A stretch of 64,000 bases of DNA, from contig NZ_LZHT01000118.1 in assembly GCF_001667315.1 (NCBI RefSeq), forward strand, positions 1-64,000. Reading direction: 5' to 3'. The translations under genes were made by a program, and so were the position numbers. Within the stretch, counting starts at the first letter, position 1; every line of letters starts with the position of its first letter. Source of the stretch: Mycobacterium sp. 852002-10029_SCH5224772. GTDB taxonomy: Bacteria; Actinomycetota; Actinomycetes; Mycobacteriales; Mycobacteriaceae. The notes under the pieces are model-generated. The model did no database searches and was not told the origin of the DNA. It worked only from the letters and a program-made list of their open reading frames with translations. Positions 8,754-17,069 of this stretch are shown in pieces.

Positions 8754-9234
8754 CGGAAAACCCTAGTTCTGGTGAGGGCGTATCGGCGCCCTGGCGTTCA
8801 GAAACGTCGCGTTCATCAAAGCCACATCCCGTTGGTGAAGTTCAATACCCAAATGGGCCGTTCGGCCCAGCGGTAGCAGCTACACCACGCCTATGCGGCT
8901 TACTACGATCCCGAGGTACCGGTCGCCGCAGCAGATTGCCCGATGACGGCTGCGCTGATCCATTCCCCGTACGCACCGGACCTCACTCCCTCTTATGGTC
9001 CAGCAGTTATCGCAAAATATACCTGAAATACTGACCCTCAGCAAATAGCATCGACTGCGCGAAATTCGACACCAGTGTTAATTAACGTGCTGGTTATACA
9101 GCTGTTTCATAGGAACCATGGCACGATTGAGGTATGGACGTCAGCAAATAATCCATATCCGCCTGATGCACGGCGGCGGAACCACGCCAATGCGGGCGGG
9201 CGGTTCTGCTTACCGATCAGCACCGGCGCGGCGC
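8754..9234. other. Gene-free region with an AT-rich tract and a palindrome
   Basis: A 481-bp stretch between regulator copy 2 and mshC with no credible coding sequence. It holds a short hairpin TGGGCC-GTTC-GGCCCA (8854-8869). From about 9000 to 9115 there is a markedly AT-rich tract with a perfect 10-bp palindrome GTTAATTAAC (9077-9086), flanked by CCAGT and GCTGG. The promoter of the regulator must lie here, but no convincing -10/-35 pair stands out. The module seen upstream of mbtH and copy 1 is not present. Confidence 0.5.
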
Positions 9235-10470
9235 TTACAGCTCCACGCCCAGTAGCGCATCGATCGCCGCCGCCACCAGCCGGGGCGACTCGGCGTCGTG
9301 GCCACCGTATTCGAGCGCATCGGTCGTCCAACCATCAAGTGCGGCAAGCGCTTTAGGGGTGTCGAGGTCGTCGGCCAAATATTGGCGCACCCGCGCGATC
9401 ACGTCGGCGGCGTCCGGGCCGGCCGGTAGCGCGGCCGCGGTGCGCCAGCGCTGCAGCCGAGCGATGGCCTCGTCGAGCACCTGCTCGCTCCAAAAGCGAT
9501 CGCCGCGGTAGTGCCCGGCCAGCAGCCCCAACCGGATGGCCGCCGGTTCGACACCTTGTGCACGCAGCCTCGACACCAGCACCAGGTTGCCGCGACTCTT
9601 GGACATCTTGTGCCCATCCCAGCCGATCATCCCAGCGTGCACGTAGTGGCGCGCGAATCGTCTTTCGCCCCGGACACATTCGGCGTGCGCCGCGGTGAAC
9701 TCATGATGCGGGAAGATCAGGTCGCTGCCCCCGCCCTGAATGTCGAGGCCGCTGCCGATGCGGCTGAGCGCGATCGCCGCGCACTCGACATGCCAGCCGG
9801 GTCGGCCCTCGCCGAACGGCGACGGCCAGCTGGGCTCCCCGGGCCGCGCCGCCCGCCACAACAGGGCGTCGAGCTGGTCGATCTTGCCGGGCCGCTGCGG
9901 GTCGCCGCCGCGCTCGGAGAACAGGCGCAGCATGGTGTCGCGGTCATAGCCCGATTCGTAGCCGAACTGGGGCGTGGCGTCGGCCCGGTAGTAGATGTCC
10001 GGGTATTCGCCCTCGACCACGTAGGCCGCCCCGGACGCCAGCATCTTCTCGACCAGCTCGACGACCTCGGGGATCGCCTCGGTCACCCCGACATAATCGC
10101 TTGGCGCCAGCATGCGCAGCGCAGCCATGTCCTCGCGGAACAGCGATACTTCACGCTCGCTCAGCTCCCGCCAATCGACGCCGTCGCGCTCCGCGCGCTC
10201 CAACAGCGGATCGTCGACGTCGGTGACGTTTTGGACGTAGTGGACCTCGTGGCCGAGATCCAGCCACTGCCGGTAGATCAGATCGAACGCCAGATAGGTT
10301 GCGGCGTGGCCGAGGTGCGTCGCGTCATAGGGGGTGATGCCGCAGACATACATCGTGGCCGTCGACCCCGACGCCACGGGACGCACCTGTCGATCAGATG
10401 TGTCGTACAGCCGTAGCTCCGGGCCGCGCCCCGCCAGCACGGGGACCTGTGGGGAAGACCAGGACTGCAT
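9235..10470 (-). CDS. mshC: L-cysteine:1D-myo-inositol 2-amino-2-deoxy-alpha-D-glucopyranoside ligase
   Basis: MshC joins cysteine to GlcN-Ins with ATP in mycothiol synthesis. The 411 residues match the family length. The class I synthetase signatures are present: HLGH at 52-55 (HIGH equivalent) and KMSKS at 288-292. Cys43 in YVCGITPYD, the Cys of WHVECAA and the His of PHHEF fit the known zinc site. The family is distinguished from cysteinyl-tRNA synthetase by its short C-terminus, as seen here. The ATG at 10470 is the natural start. The 147-bp gap upstream is shared with the divergent aldehyde dehydrogenase and must hold both promoters. The accessory regulator and NRPS genes lie downstream, not in this transcription unit by any visible sign. 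Confidence 0.95.
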   Translation of the reverse strand: MQSWSSPQVPVLAGRGPELRLYDTSDRQVRPVASGSTATMYVCGITPYDATHLGHAATYLAFDLIYRQWLDLGHEVHYVQNVTDVDDPLLERAERDGVDWRELSEREVSLFREDMAALRMLAPSDYVGVTEAIPEVVELVEKMLASGAAYVVEGEYPDIYYRADATPQFGYESGYDRDTMLRLFSERGGDPQRPGKIDQLDALLWRAARPGEPSWPSPFGEGRPGWHVECAAIALSRIGSGLDIQGGGSDLIFPHHEFTAAHAECVRGERRFARHYVHAGMIGWDGHKMSKSRGNLVLVSRLRAQGVEPAAIRLGLLAGHYRGDRFWSEQVLDEAIARLQRWRTAAALPAGPDAADVIARVRQYLADDLDTPKALAALDGWTTDALEYGGHDAESPRLVAAAIDALLGVEL

Positions 10471-10617
10471 GGCAATCAGCCTAAGCGTGGCGATGATGCA
10501 GGCCGGAATCGACCGCCGTCCTGCGTCCCGGAAGCGCTATCGCCCCCGCAGGATTCGTGGTTTGCTAACAGCGGTATCGAGCAAATTCACCCAACGTCGA
10601 CGAGCGAGGTGGTTGCG

Positions 10618-12180
10618 ATGTCGACCCACACACCTGACCGAACAGACACCGCGGGCGCGGCCACGCACCAAGAAGTCGTGGTCACCTGCCCGGCGACGGC
10701 ACAGGTCGTCGGCCACGTCCCGGTCGCCACCGCCGGCGAAGTCGAGGCCGTGGCCACCCGGCTGCGGGCGGCTCAGCCGATGTGGCAGCAAATGGGAGTC
10801 GACGGCCGCGCACGGTGGCTGGGCAAGTGGCGCGACTGGATGCTCGATCATCGCGATGAGCTGTTGACACCGCTGCAACTCGAAACGGGCAAGTCCTGGG
10901 GCGACACCGGCGTGGAGATCTCCGCGGTGCAGATCATCAACTATTGGATCGACAACGCCGCCGAATTTCTCGCCGATCAGACGGTGCGCCCCTACGGCGC
11001 CGCCAACGCGGGCAAGAAGCTGACCGTGGTCTATGCGCCCTATCAACTCGTCGGGGTCATCACCCCGTGGAACGGGCCCCTGTCCGTGCCGCTACTCGAC
11101 ATCCCCGCCGCGCTGATGGCCGGGTGCGCCGTGCTGTCCAAACCCTCCGAGTTCACCCCCCTGGCATGGCGGGTCGCGGTCGAGGGTTGGAAGCAGATCG
11201 GCGCGCCGAATGTGCTGGACGTGGTGTTCGGTTACGGGGAAACCGGTGCGGCACTGGTCAATACGGTCGACTACGTGATGTTCACCGGATCGGTCGGCAC
11301 TGGGCGCCGCATCGCCGTCGCGGCGGCCGAGCGGCTGATCCCCTGCAGCCTGGAGCTCGGGGGCAAGGACGCGATGATTGTGTGCGCCGACGCCGACATC
11401 GACCGCGCCGTCGACGGCGCGGTGTGGGGTGGGTTCTTCTACACCGGGCAGGTATGTATCTCGGTGGAACGGGTCTACGTCGAGGAGCCGGTCTACGACG
11501 AGTTCGTAAAGAAGTTGGTGGCCAAGACATCTGCGCTGCGCAACGGCATGGATGCCGGGCACGATTACTCCTGCGAAGTCGGGTCGATGACCACTGAACA
11601 GCAACTCGCGGTCGTGTCCCGCCATGTCGACGACGCCGTGAGCAAGGGCGCGAACGTGCTTGTCGGCGGGAAGGCGGGCGGCGACGGCGGCGGCTTGTTC
11701 TACGAGCCGACCGTGCTGGTCGACGTGAACCACGACATGGCGTGCATGCGCGAAGAGACCTTCGGCCCCACGCTTCCGGTCATGAAGGTCCGCGACCTCG
11801 CGGAAGCCATTGCAAAGGCCAATGACTCCAATCTGGGGTTGTCCGGCAGCGTGTGGACGAGCGACAAAAGCAAGGCGATGAACGTTGCGCGGCAAATGAA
11901 TACGGGCAGCGTCAACATCAACAACGTCGTCACAAGCCTGTTGCAGTTTGGGCTGCCGATGGTCGGATGGAAGGAATCGGGGATCGGTTCGCGCTCCGGT
12001 GGTGCCGACGGCATCCGCAAGTACTGCCGCCAGAAAGCCATTGTTGCCGAGCGGATCGCGCTGAAAAAGGAACTGCTGTGGTACCCCTACAGTCGCAAGA
12101 AGGGGACCCTCGTGGAAAACGCTGTCCGCCTGCTGTCAGCGAAAGACTGGCGACGCCGGCTCGGACGCCAGGCCGCCTAA
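10618..12180 (+). CDS. NAD(P)-dependent aldehyde dehydrogenase (ALDH superfamily)
   Basis: A 520-residue oxidoreductase with the full ALDH core: the nucleotide-binding TPWNGP block, FTGSVGTG, the catalytic Glu246 in LELGGKD and the nucleophile Cys280 in GQVCIS. Their 34-residue spacing is canonical. Overall it resembles succinate-semialdehyde dehydrogenase-like mycobacterial enzymes, but the substrate cannot be deduced. The ATG at 10618 is chosen over a GTG three codons upstream because GAGCGAGG lies at the right distance. The gene sits alone on the plus strand between mshC and cysQ, which are neighbours in M. tuberculosis, so it is an insertion or a local loss elsewhere. Its stop overlaps the convergent cysQ stop by 4 bp. 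Confidence 0.92.
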   Translation: MSTHTPDRTDTAGAATHQEVVVTCPATAQVVGHVPVATAGEVEAVATRLRAAQPMWQQMGVDGRARWLGKWRDWMLDHRDELLTPLQLETGKSWGDTGVEISAVQIINYWIDNAAEFLADQTVRPYGAANAGKKLTVVYAPYQLVGVITPWNGPLSVPLLDIPAALMAGCAVLSKPSEFTPLAWRVAVEGWKQIGAPNVLDVVFGYGETGAALVNTVDYVMFTGSVGTGRRIAVAAAERLIPCSLELGGKDAMIVCADADIDRAVDGAVWGGFFYTGQVCISVERVYVEEPVYDEFVKKLVAKTSALRNGMDAGHDYSCEVGSMTTEQQLAVVSRHVDDAVSKGANVLVGGKAGGDGGGLFYEPTVLVDVNHDMACMREETFGPTLPVMKVRDLAEAIAKANDSNLGLSGSVWTSDKSKAMNVARQMNTGSVNINNVVTSLLQFGLPMVGWKESGIGSRSGGADGIRKYCRQKAIVAERIALKKELLWYPYSRKKGTLVENAVRLLSAKDWRRRLGRQAA

Positions 12181-12977
12181 CGCCACGCGTCGCGAATGGC
12201 AGTCAACAGGATTGGTGCCAACTCGGCGCGGCACATCACGAAGTCGGGCAGGTACGGGTCGAGCTGGTTGTAGCGCATCGGTGATCCGTCGAGCCGCGAG
12301 GCGTGCATCCCGGCGGCCATCACCACCCCGGCCGGGGCCGCCGAGTCCCACTCCCACTGCCCGCCCGCGTGCACGTAGGCGTCGACATCGCCGTCGATGA
12401 TGGCCATCGCCTTGGCGCCCGCCGAACCGATGGCCACGGGCTGAATGGGCAACGTCTGCCGCATCCGATACAAGACCGCCGGGGGCCGGGTCGCGCTGAC
12501 GGCGATGCGGATGCTGTCCGTCACGCCGACACGCGCGGCGCCGGCGGTCACGGTGTCACTGCGGTAGACGATGTTTCCACGCGCGGGCAACGACACCGCC
12601 GCGTCGGTGATCTCGCGCTGGCCGTTGCTGGGCCGTTGCCATAGCGCGATGTGGACGGCCCAGTCGTCGCGGCCCGGCGTGGAGAACTCGCGGGTGCCGT
12701 CCAGCGGGTCGATGATCCACACCCGGTCGTGCTGCAGCCGGGACAGGTCGTCGTAGGCCTCCTCGCTGAGCACTCCGTCGTCGGGCCGCTCGACACGCAA
12801 CCGGCGCAGGATCAGTTCGTTCGCCAGGCTGTCCCCCGCGTCGCCCAGCGCCCAGGGATAGCCGAACCCCACTTCGTCACGGACTTTGAGCAGTAACTCC
12901 CCCGCATCGGCGGCGAGATCGGCGGCCAGCGCCGCGTCGGTCAATTCAGCCGACTCGTCGTCGGGGGCATCGCTCAC
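12177..12977 (-). CDS. cysQ: 3'-phosphoadenosine 5'-phosphate phosphatase / inositol monophosphatase family, CysQ
   Basis: A 266-residue member of the lithium-sensitive, metal-dependent phosphatase family. Metal-binding signatures are GVLSEE (68-73), the WIIDPLDGT block (DPLDGT at 90-95) and WEWDSAAP near the C-terminus. In mycobacteria the orthologue dephosphorylates PAP, and also fructose-1,6-bisphosphate and inositol phosphates, supporting sulfate assimilation. The GTG at 12977 fits the expected length (267 in M. tuberculosis). It is convergent with the aldehyde dehydrogenase. The 66-bp gap upstream and the shared direction make cotranscription with the SCO1664-family gene likely. The link with nearby mycothiol synthesis (both use sulfur) is thematic only. 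Confidence 0.92.
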   Translation of the reverse strand: MSDAPDDESAELTDAALAADLAADAGELLLKVRDEVGFGYPWALGDAGDSLANELILRRLRVERPDDGVLSEEAYDDLSRLQHDRVWIIDPLDGTREFSTPGRDDWAVHIALWQRPSNGQREITDAAVSLPARGNIVYRSDTVTAGAARVGVTDSIRIAVSATRPPAVLYRMRQTLPIQPVAIGSAGAKAMAIIDGDVDAYVHAGGQWEWDSAAPAGVVMAAGMHASRLDGSPMRYNQLDPYLPDFVMCRAELAPILLTAIRDAWR

Positions 12978-13043
12978 CGGTTCAGTATCGCCGACGGCAT
13001 GGCATGGCCTTCACCGATGGCTACGCCGCGCTTGCGATCGCCG

Positions 13044-13859
13044 CTAGAAAGCGGGCCACGGAATCGGACGATGCCGGTTGGGCACGGGCATCACCGGATT
13101 GTCCAGCAGTGCGTGCGCGCGCATGCCCAGCGCGGCGATCTCCGCGCGGGTGATGTGTTCGGCCAATTCGTCGCCGAACGAGCCGGTGAGGGCCTCGGCC
13201 AGCCCGGCGACGGCCTTGCACGTTTGACCGTCGATCGGCTTGCCGGCCCATCCCCACAGCACGGTCCGCAGCTTGTTCTCCACGTGCAGGCACACCCCAT
13301 GGTCGACCCCGAAGATGTGGCCGTCGAGGTCGCGCAGGACGTGGCCGCCCTTGCGGTCGGCGTTGTTGACCAGCACGTCGAACACCGCCATCCGCCACAG
13401 CCGAATATCGTCGGCGTGCATCAACACGACCTCGTCGCCGGCGTAGTCGTGGGCGCGCAGCACCGGCAGGTAGCCGGGCTGGGCGTTACCGGCGGGGAAC
13501 AGGTCGACCAGGTCCGGACCCGGCCGCGGATCGGTGCCCACCGTGTCGCCGGGCTGCTGCACCCACTGCTGCAGCATGCCCGGGCCCGCCGGCCCGTGGC
13601 GAATGATCGTGTAGGGCACGATGTTCCACCCCAATCGCGCGGACACCAGGTACGCGCCCCGCTCGCGGCCGGCCAACGTTCCGTCGGGAAAATCCCACAG
13701 CGGCGCCTCACCGGCCACCGGCTTGTAGACGCAATGCACCGCGCGCTCGTCGAGCGTCGATTCGCACAAGAAGGTGGCGTTGCTGGCCGAGCGGATCCGT
13801 CCGATGACCGTCAGCTCGCCGTCGCGCAACACCTCATGGTCGTCATATCTCGGGGTCAT
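13044..13859 (-). CDS. SCO1664-family protein (kinase-like fold), Rv2133c homologue
   Basis: A 271-residue conserved actinobacterial protein. The family is described as SCO1664-like with remote similarity to phosphatidylinositol 3-/4-kinase folds. Visible elements fit: an ATP-lysine-like VYKPVAGE segment near residue 45, a catalytic-loop-like DVLVNNADRKGGH and a following VDHGVCLH. No substrate is known to me. The ATG at 13859 overlaps the end of the upstream DUF3090 gene by 17 bp, so the two are probably translationally coupled. They are a conserved pair in actinobacteria, next to the phosphoglycerate-mutase family gene. Confidence 0.85.
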   Translation of the reverse strand: MTPRYDDHEVLRDGELTVIGRIRSASNATFLCESTLDERAVHCVYKPVAGEAPLWDFPDGTLAGRERGAYLVSARLGWNIVPYTIIRHGPAGPGMLQQWVQQPGDTVGTDPRPGPDLVDLFPAGNAQPGYLPVLRAHDYAGDEVVLMHADDIRLWRMAVFDVLVNNADRKGGHVLRDLDGHIFGVDHGVCLHVENKLRTVLWGWAGKPIDGQTCKAVAGLAEALTGSFGDELAEHITRAEIAALGMRAHALLDNPVMPVPNRHRPIPWPAF

Positions 13860-14430
13860 CGTCTGACCCGAGCAGCGCGTTGCGCCGATAGCCGTTGGCG
13901 CGTGCGCAGATATGTCCCTCCGGATCCAACGGTTCGTCGCACAGCGGGCACGGTGGACGCCCCGCCGAGATCACGCGGCTGGAGCGGGTGGCGAACTGCC
14001 GCGCGGACTCCGGTGTCAAGAACACCCGTACTGCGTCGGGACCCTCCTCGGTGTCGTCGAGCACCACCGACGCGTCGAACTCGGCATCGGTGACGGCCAG
14101 CAGCTCGACCACGACGGTCTGGGCCTCCGAATCCCAGCCCAGGCCCATGGTCCCGACCCGAAACTCGGCGTCCACGGGTGTGATCAACGGCTTCAGGTCC
14201 TCGACCTCGGCGGGCTCCGGGGGAACCGGCGTGCCGAACCTGCGATTAACCTCGAGCAGCAGCGCGCCGATGCGTTCGGCCAGCACGGCAACCTGCTGCT
14301 TCTCCAAGATCACCGACACCACCCGGGCGTCGTGCACCGCCTGGATGTAGAACGTGCGGTTTCCGGGCTGGCCAACGGTCCCGGCCACGAAGCGGTCGGG
14401 TGTGCGGAAGACGTGAATTGCGCGGGACAT
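13843..14430 (-). CDS. DUF3090 family protein, Rv2134c homologue
   Basis: A 195-residue conserved actinobacterial protein of unknown function, the same length as the M. tuberculosis homologue. It begins with the typical IHVFRTPDRFVAGTVG segment. It ends with a cysteine-rich motif, CPLC followed about ten residues later by another Cys, which could bind zinc. The ATG at 14430 is fixed by GGAGGTGCC immediately upstream. The open frame extends further upstream but without family similarity. It forms a tight cluster with the SCO1664-family gene (17-bp overlap downstream) and the mutase-family gene 61 bp upstream. Confidence 0.88.
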   Translation of the reverse strand: MSRAIHVFRTPDRFVAGTVGQPGNRTFYIQAVHDARVVSVILEKQQVAVLAERIGALLLEVNRRFGTPVPPEPAEVEDLKPLITPVDAEFRVGTMGLGWDSEAQTVVVELLAVTDAEFDASVVLDDTEEGPDAVRVFLTPESARQFATRSSRVISAGRPPCPLCDEPLDPEGHICARANGYRRNALLGSDDDPEI

Positions 14431-14491
14431 GGCACCTCCAAAATACCGGCTGTTGCCGTCGCCGTGCGATCCGATAGTGGTGGCAGCCGAA

Positions 14492-15244
14492 TTAATCCGT
14501 GGAACCGCCGACCACGGCGTCGCTGGACGGCACCCCGGTGGCCGGTGGCGCCTGCGGCTCGCCGTTGGATTGCCCGTCCGTTTCCGCCTTTGCCTCTTCC
14601 TTCGGGGGCGGCCCGGCGCGCAATGCGGCGGACAACCGGGCGCCGGTGTGGTTGACGTGCAACACAAACGGGCGCAGCTCGGTGTAGCGGATCACGCTGA
14701 CCGATGCCGGATCGGCGGTGACGCGCTGGAAGCCGTCCAGGTGGATGCCATACGCGTCGGCGATGACCGCTTTGATGACATCACCGTGAGTGCAAGCGAC
14801 CCACAGCGCGTCGCCACCATGCTCGGCCGCGAGGCGTCGATCGTGCTCGCGGACGGCGGCGACCGCCCGCGCCTGCACCTGCGCCAGGCCCTCGCCGCCG
14901 GGAAAGACCGCCGCGCTGGGATGAGCCTGAACGACCTTCCACAAGGGCTCGCTCACCAGCTCGCCGATTTTGCGGCCGGTCCATTCTCCGTAGTCCACTT
15001 CGGCAAGCCGATCATCGACGAGCGGCGCCAGACACAGCGCCTCGGCCAGGGGCTCGAGGGTGCGACGGCAGCGCAACAGCGGCGAGGTGATCAATTCCCG
15101 AACCGGCAGATCACCGATCCGGTCGATCAGCCCGGCGGCTTGTTCCCGGCCCTTGTCATCGAGGTCGACGCCCTCGGAACGACCGGCGAGAATGCCCGCG
15201 GTGTTCGAGCTGGAGCGGCCGTGTCGCAACAGGATGACGGTCAT
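14492..15244 (-). CDS. Histidine phosphatase / phosphoglycerate mutase family protein, Rv2135c homologue
   Basis: A 250-residue phosphatase-type protein. The catalytic RHG lies at residues 7-9 and the second active-site histidine is in ACTHGDVIKAV. EVDYGEWTGR carries the usual acid. The C-terminal 30 residues are Pro/Ala/Lys-rich and probably disordered. M. tuberculosis Rv2135c has been described as an acid phosphatase rather than a true mutase (recalled). The ATG at 15244 places TVILLRHG at the N-terminus as in the family; a GTG three codons upstream is the alternative. In M. tuberculosis the next upstream gene is uppP. Here only 46 bp separate it from the small gene at 15291. Confidence 0.88.
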   Translation of the reverse strand: MTVILLRHGRSSSNTAGILAGRSEGVDLDDKGREQAAGLIDRIGDLPVRELITSPLLRCRRTLEPLAEALCLAPLVDDRLAEVDYGEWTGRKIGELVSEPLWKVVQAHPSAAVFPGGEGLAQVQARAVAAVREHDRRLAAEHGGDALWVACTHGDVIKAVIADAYGIHLDGFQRVTADPASVSVIRYTELRPFVLHVNHTGARLSAALRAGPPPKEEAKAETDGQSNGEPQAPPATGVPSSDAVVGGSTD

Positions 15245-15290
15245 ATCGACCACGACGCTACCCGGTGCGCGGCGCCGCTACCGCAGGTGA

Positions 15291-15593
15291 CTAGCCCGAC
15301 GGCGGCGCGGCGTGCGCCACGGAGTCGCGCACCGCCGCGCTCAGACTGCGTTCGTCCGTGAGGTCGATATCGACCAGGCTGCGGACTGCGGTGGCGACCA
15401 CCTCGTCGGCCTGCGGGACAGGTCCGGCAAGACGCGGCCGGTAAACCTCGACGACGAGTGATCCGCTTTCGATGTGGAACGAAAAACTTCGTCCATCACC
15501 GACTTGTCCGTATCCGCTAGCGAAAATACCTGTCGACATGTCTTCGACAGCAAACTCTTTCTGCGTCATATGACGGTCAGCGGTGACGGCCAT
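15291..15593 (-). CDS. Conserved hypothetical protein, Rv2137c-like
   Basis: About 100 residues, no recognised domain. Position and content fit the small conserved protein next to lppL in mycobacteria, though this copy is shorter than the M. tuberculosis annotation as I recall it. It shows a mixed beta-rich N-terminal half (SFSFHIESGSLVVEVYRP) and a helical C-terminus. ATG codons at 15593, 15569 and 15539 are all possible starts. The first is used here. It is divergent from lppL across a 110-bp gap. No membrane segment or signal peptide is visible. Confidence 0.7.
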   Translation of the reverse strand: MAVTADRHMTQKEFAVEDMSTGIFASGYGQVGDGRSFSFHIESGSLVVEVYRPRLAGPVPQADEVVATAVRSLVDIDLTDERSLSAAVRDSVAHAAPPSG

Positions 15594-15703
15594 GAGCAGA
15601 CGATACCTCGCCAGTACGGCCGAAGACGGGCAGCATGGCCCTGTTGGACGCGAGAGCGTTCCTTAGAATTTGGGTTCCACCGCCGCACCGTGAGGGAAAC
15701 GAA

Positions 15704-16771
15704 TTGCTGCCACGACAAGGACGTCACAAGCTGGCAGCTCAAGGCGGTTTGGTGGGTATAGCGGTTTTGCTGACCGTGACGGTCGGGTGCTCGTCGAATC
15801 CGCTTCAGAGCGCGCCGCGCACCATCGAACCCGCGCTGGCGGCCGTGTCGCCGCCGGTGTCACAGCCTCCCGCCGGCGCGGTGCGCCCGCTGGCCGCCCG
15901 CGCCGCGGCGGCGGTGTTCGACGGCGGCACCGGCCAGCTGGCGGTTTTGGCGCCAGGTGCCGACGCGGCAGGCCCCACCAGCGTTGCCGTTTTCGGTGAC
16001 CCGCAGGCCGCCCCCCGCATCGTCGACCTGCCGGGACCGGCGACCGCGCTGACCGCCGACGGCCACGGAACCGTCTACCTCGCCGCACGCGGCGGCTACT
16101 TCGCGGTCGACCTGACCACCGGCCACGCGGCGCGGGTGGGCGTCACCGAGGCCGCCCAGAGCGAATTCACCGCGGTGGCCCAACGCGCCGACGGCAAGCT
16201 GGTGTTGGGCAGCGCCGACGGCGCTGTCTACACCCTGGCTTCTCCGACGCCGGGCGCCGTGACCAGTGCGAGCGTCGAGACCCGGAACAAGATCTTCGCG
16301 CGCGTCGATTGCCTTGCCACACAAGGCAATACGACGGTCGTGCTGGACCGCGGACAGACGTCTGTGACGACGATTGGCGCCGACGGTCACGTCCAGCAGG
16401 CGCTGCGCGCCGGCAGGGGCGCCACCACCATGGCCGCCGACGCGCTGGGCCGGGTCCTGGTCGCCGATACCCGCGGCGGCCAGCTGCTGGTGTACGGCGT
16501 GGACCCGCTGATCCTGCGTCAGGCCTACCCGGTCTCCCAGGCGCCCTACGGCCTGGCCGGTTCCCGCGCGTTAGCCTGGGTTTCGGCGACACTTTCCAAT
16601 ATCGTCATTGGTTACGATCTGTCCACCGGAATTCCCGTCGAAAAGGTGCGTTACCCCACCGTGCAGCAACCGAACTCACTGGCCTTCGACGAAGCGTCGG
16701 ACACCTTGTACGTGGTGTCGGGATCCGGTGCGGGAGTTCAGGTCATCGACCACGCGGCGGGTAGGCGTTGA
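15704..16771 (+). CDS. lppL: Lipoprotein LppL
   Basis: A secreted lipoprotein of about 355 residues, close to the 358 of M. tuberculosis LppL. From the TTG at 15704 the N-terminus is basic (RQGRHK), then hydrophobic (GIAVLLTVTV), then the lipobox TVGC with the lipidation cysteine near residue 28. GAGGGAA lies 5-11 bases upstream of this TTG. The ATG at 15635 would put a long charged stretch before the signal and is unlikely. The mature part looks like a beta-propeller, with repeated LAADGH and VLVADT-type strands as in YncE/SMP-30-like folds. Function unknown. It overlaps the next small gene by 4 bp and starts the lppL-DUF5703-pyrD unit. Confidence 0.88.
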   Translation: MLPRQGRHKLAAQGGLVGIAVLLTVTVGCSSNPLQSAPRTIEPALAAVSPPVSQPPAGAVRPLAARAAAAVFDGGTGQLAVLAPGADAAGPTSVAVFGDPQAAPRIVDLPGPATALTADGHGTVYLAARGGYFAVDLTTGHAARVGVTEAAQSEFTAVAQRADGKLVLGSADGAVYTLASPTPGAVTSASVETRNKIFARVDCLATQGNTTVVLDRGQTSVTTIGADGHVQQALRAGRGATTMAADALGRVLVADTRGGQLLVYGVDPLILRQAYPVSQAPYGLAGSRALAWVSATLSNIVIGYDLSTGIPVEKVRYPTVQQPNSLAFDEASDTLYVVSGSGAGVQVIDHAAGRR

Positions 16772-17037
16772 CCGCGGCCCGGCGCAGCCGCTTGCCCGCG
16801 GGCTGGGACACCGAGATGTCCGACGAATACGAATGGGTGCCGCTGCGCCTGCCCCCGGAAGTCACCCGGGTCAGCGCGTCCACCCGTTTGTCCATCGAGG
16901 CCGAATACCGCGGCTGGGAGTTGACCAGAGTGCGCCTCTACACCGACGGCAGTAGACGAGTTTTGTTGCGCCGCAAGAAGTCTCGTTTCGACGCTGCGGG
17001 CGTCGAGGGGCGACGGCCCGACCAGCCCGAACTGTGA
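16768..17037 (+). CDS. DUF5703 family small protein
   Basis: An 89-residue (or 73-residue) protein with the conserved block YEWVPLRLPP and the pattern RVSASTRLSIEAEYRGWEL followed by LLRRKK. It is basic and has no membrane segment. A TTG at 16768 overlaps the lppL stop by 4 bp, and the ATG at 16816 lies just before the conserved part. Either may be used, and coupling favours the first. It also overlaps the possible GTG start of pyrD at 17034. Function is unknown. Confidence 0.8.
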   Translation: MTAARRSRLPAGWDTEMSDEYEWVPLRLPPEVTRVSASTRLSIEAEYRGWELTRVRLYTDGSRRVLLRRKKSRFDAAGVEGRRPDQPEL

Positions 17038-17069
17038 CGCCCGAGCGACCACGCGAGGGCGGCCACCGG

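Noticed and set aside
8854..8869. Hairpin TGGGCC-GTTC-GGCCCA as a terminator
   Set aside because: It lies upstream of regulator copy 2, not after a gene end, has no T-run, and a 6-bp GC palindrome is expected often in this composition.
8492..9034. Plus-strand open frame over the start of regulator copy 2 and the following gap
   Set aside because: Mostly antisense to the ATPase domain, with low-complexity Arg/Pro/Ser content.
9235..10470. Cysteinyl-tRNA synthetase
   Set aside because: Length, position beside cysQ and the short C-terminus without an anticodon-binding domain indicate MshC.
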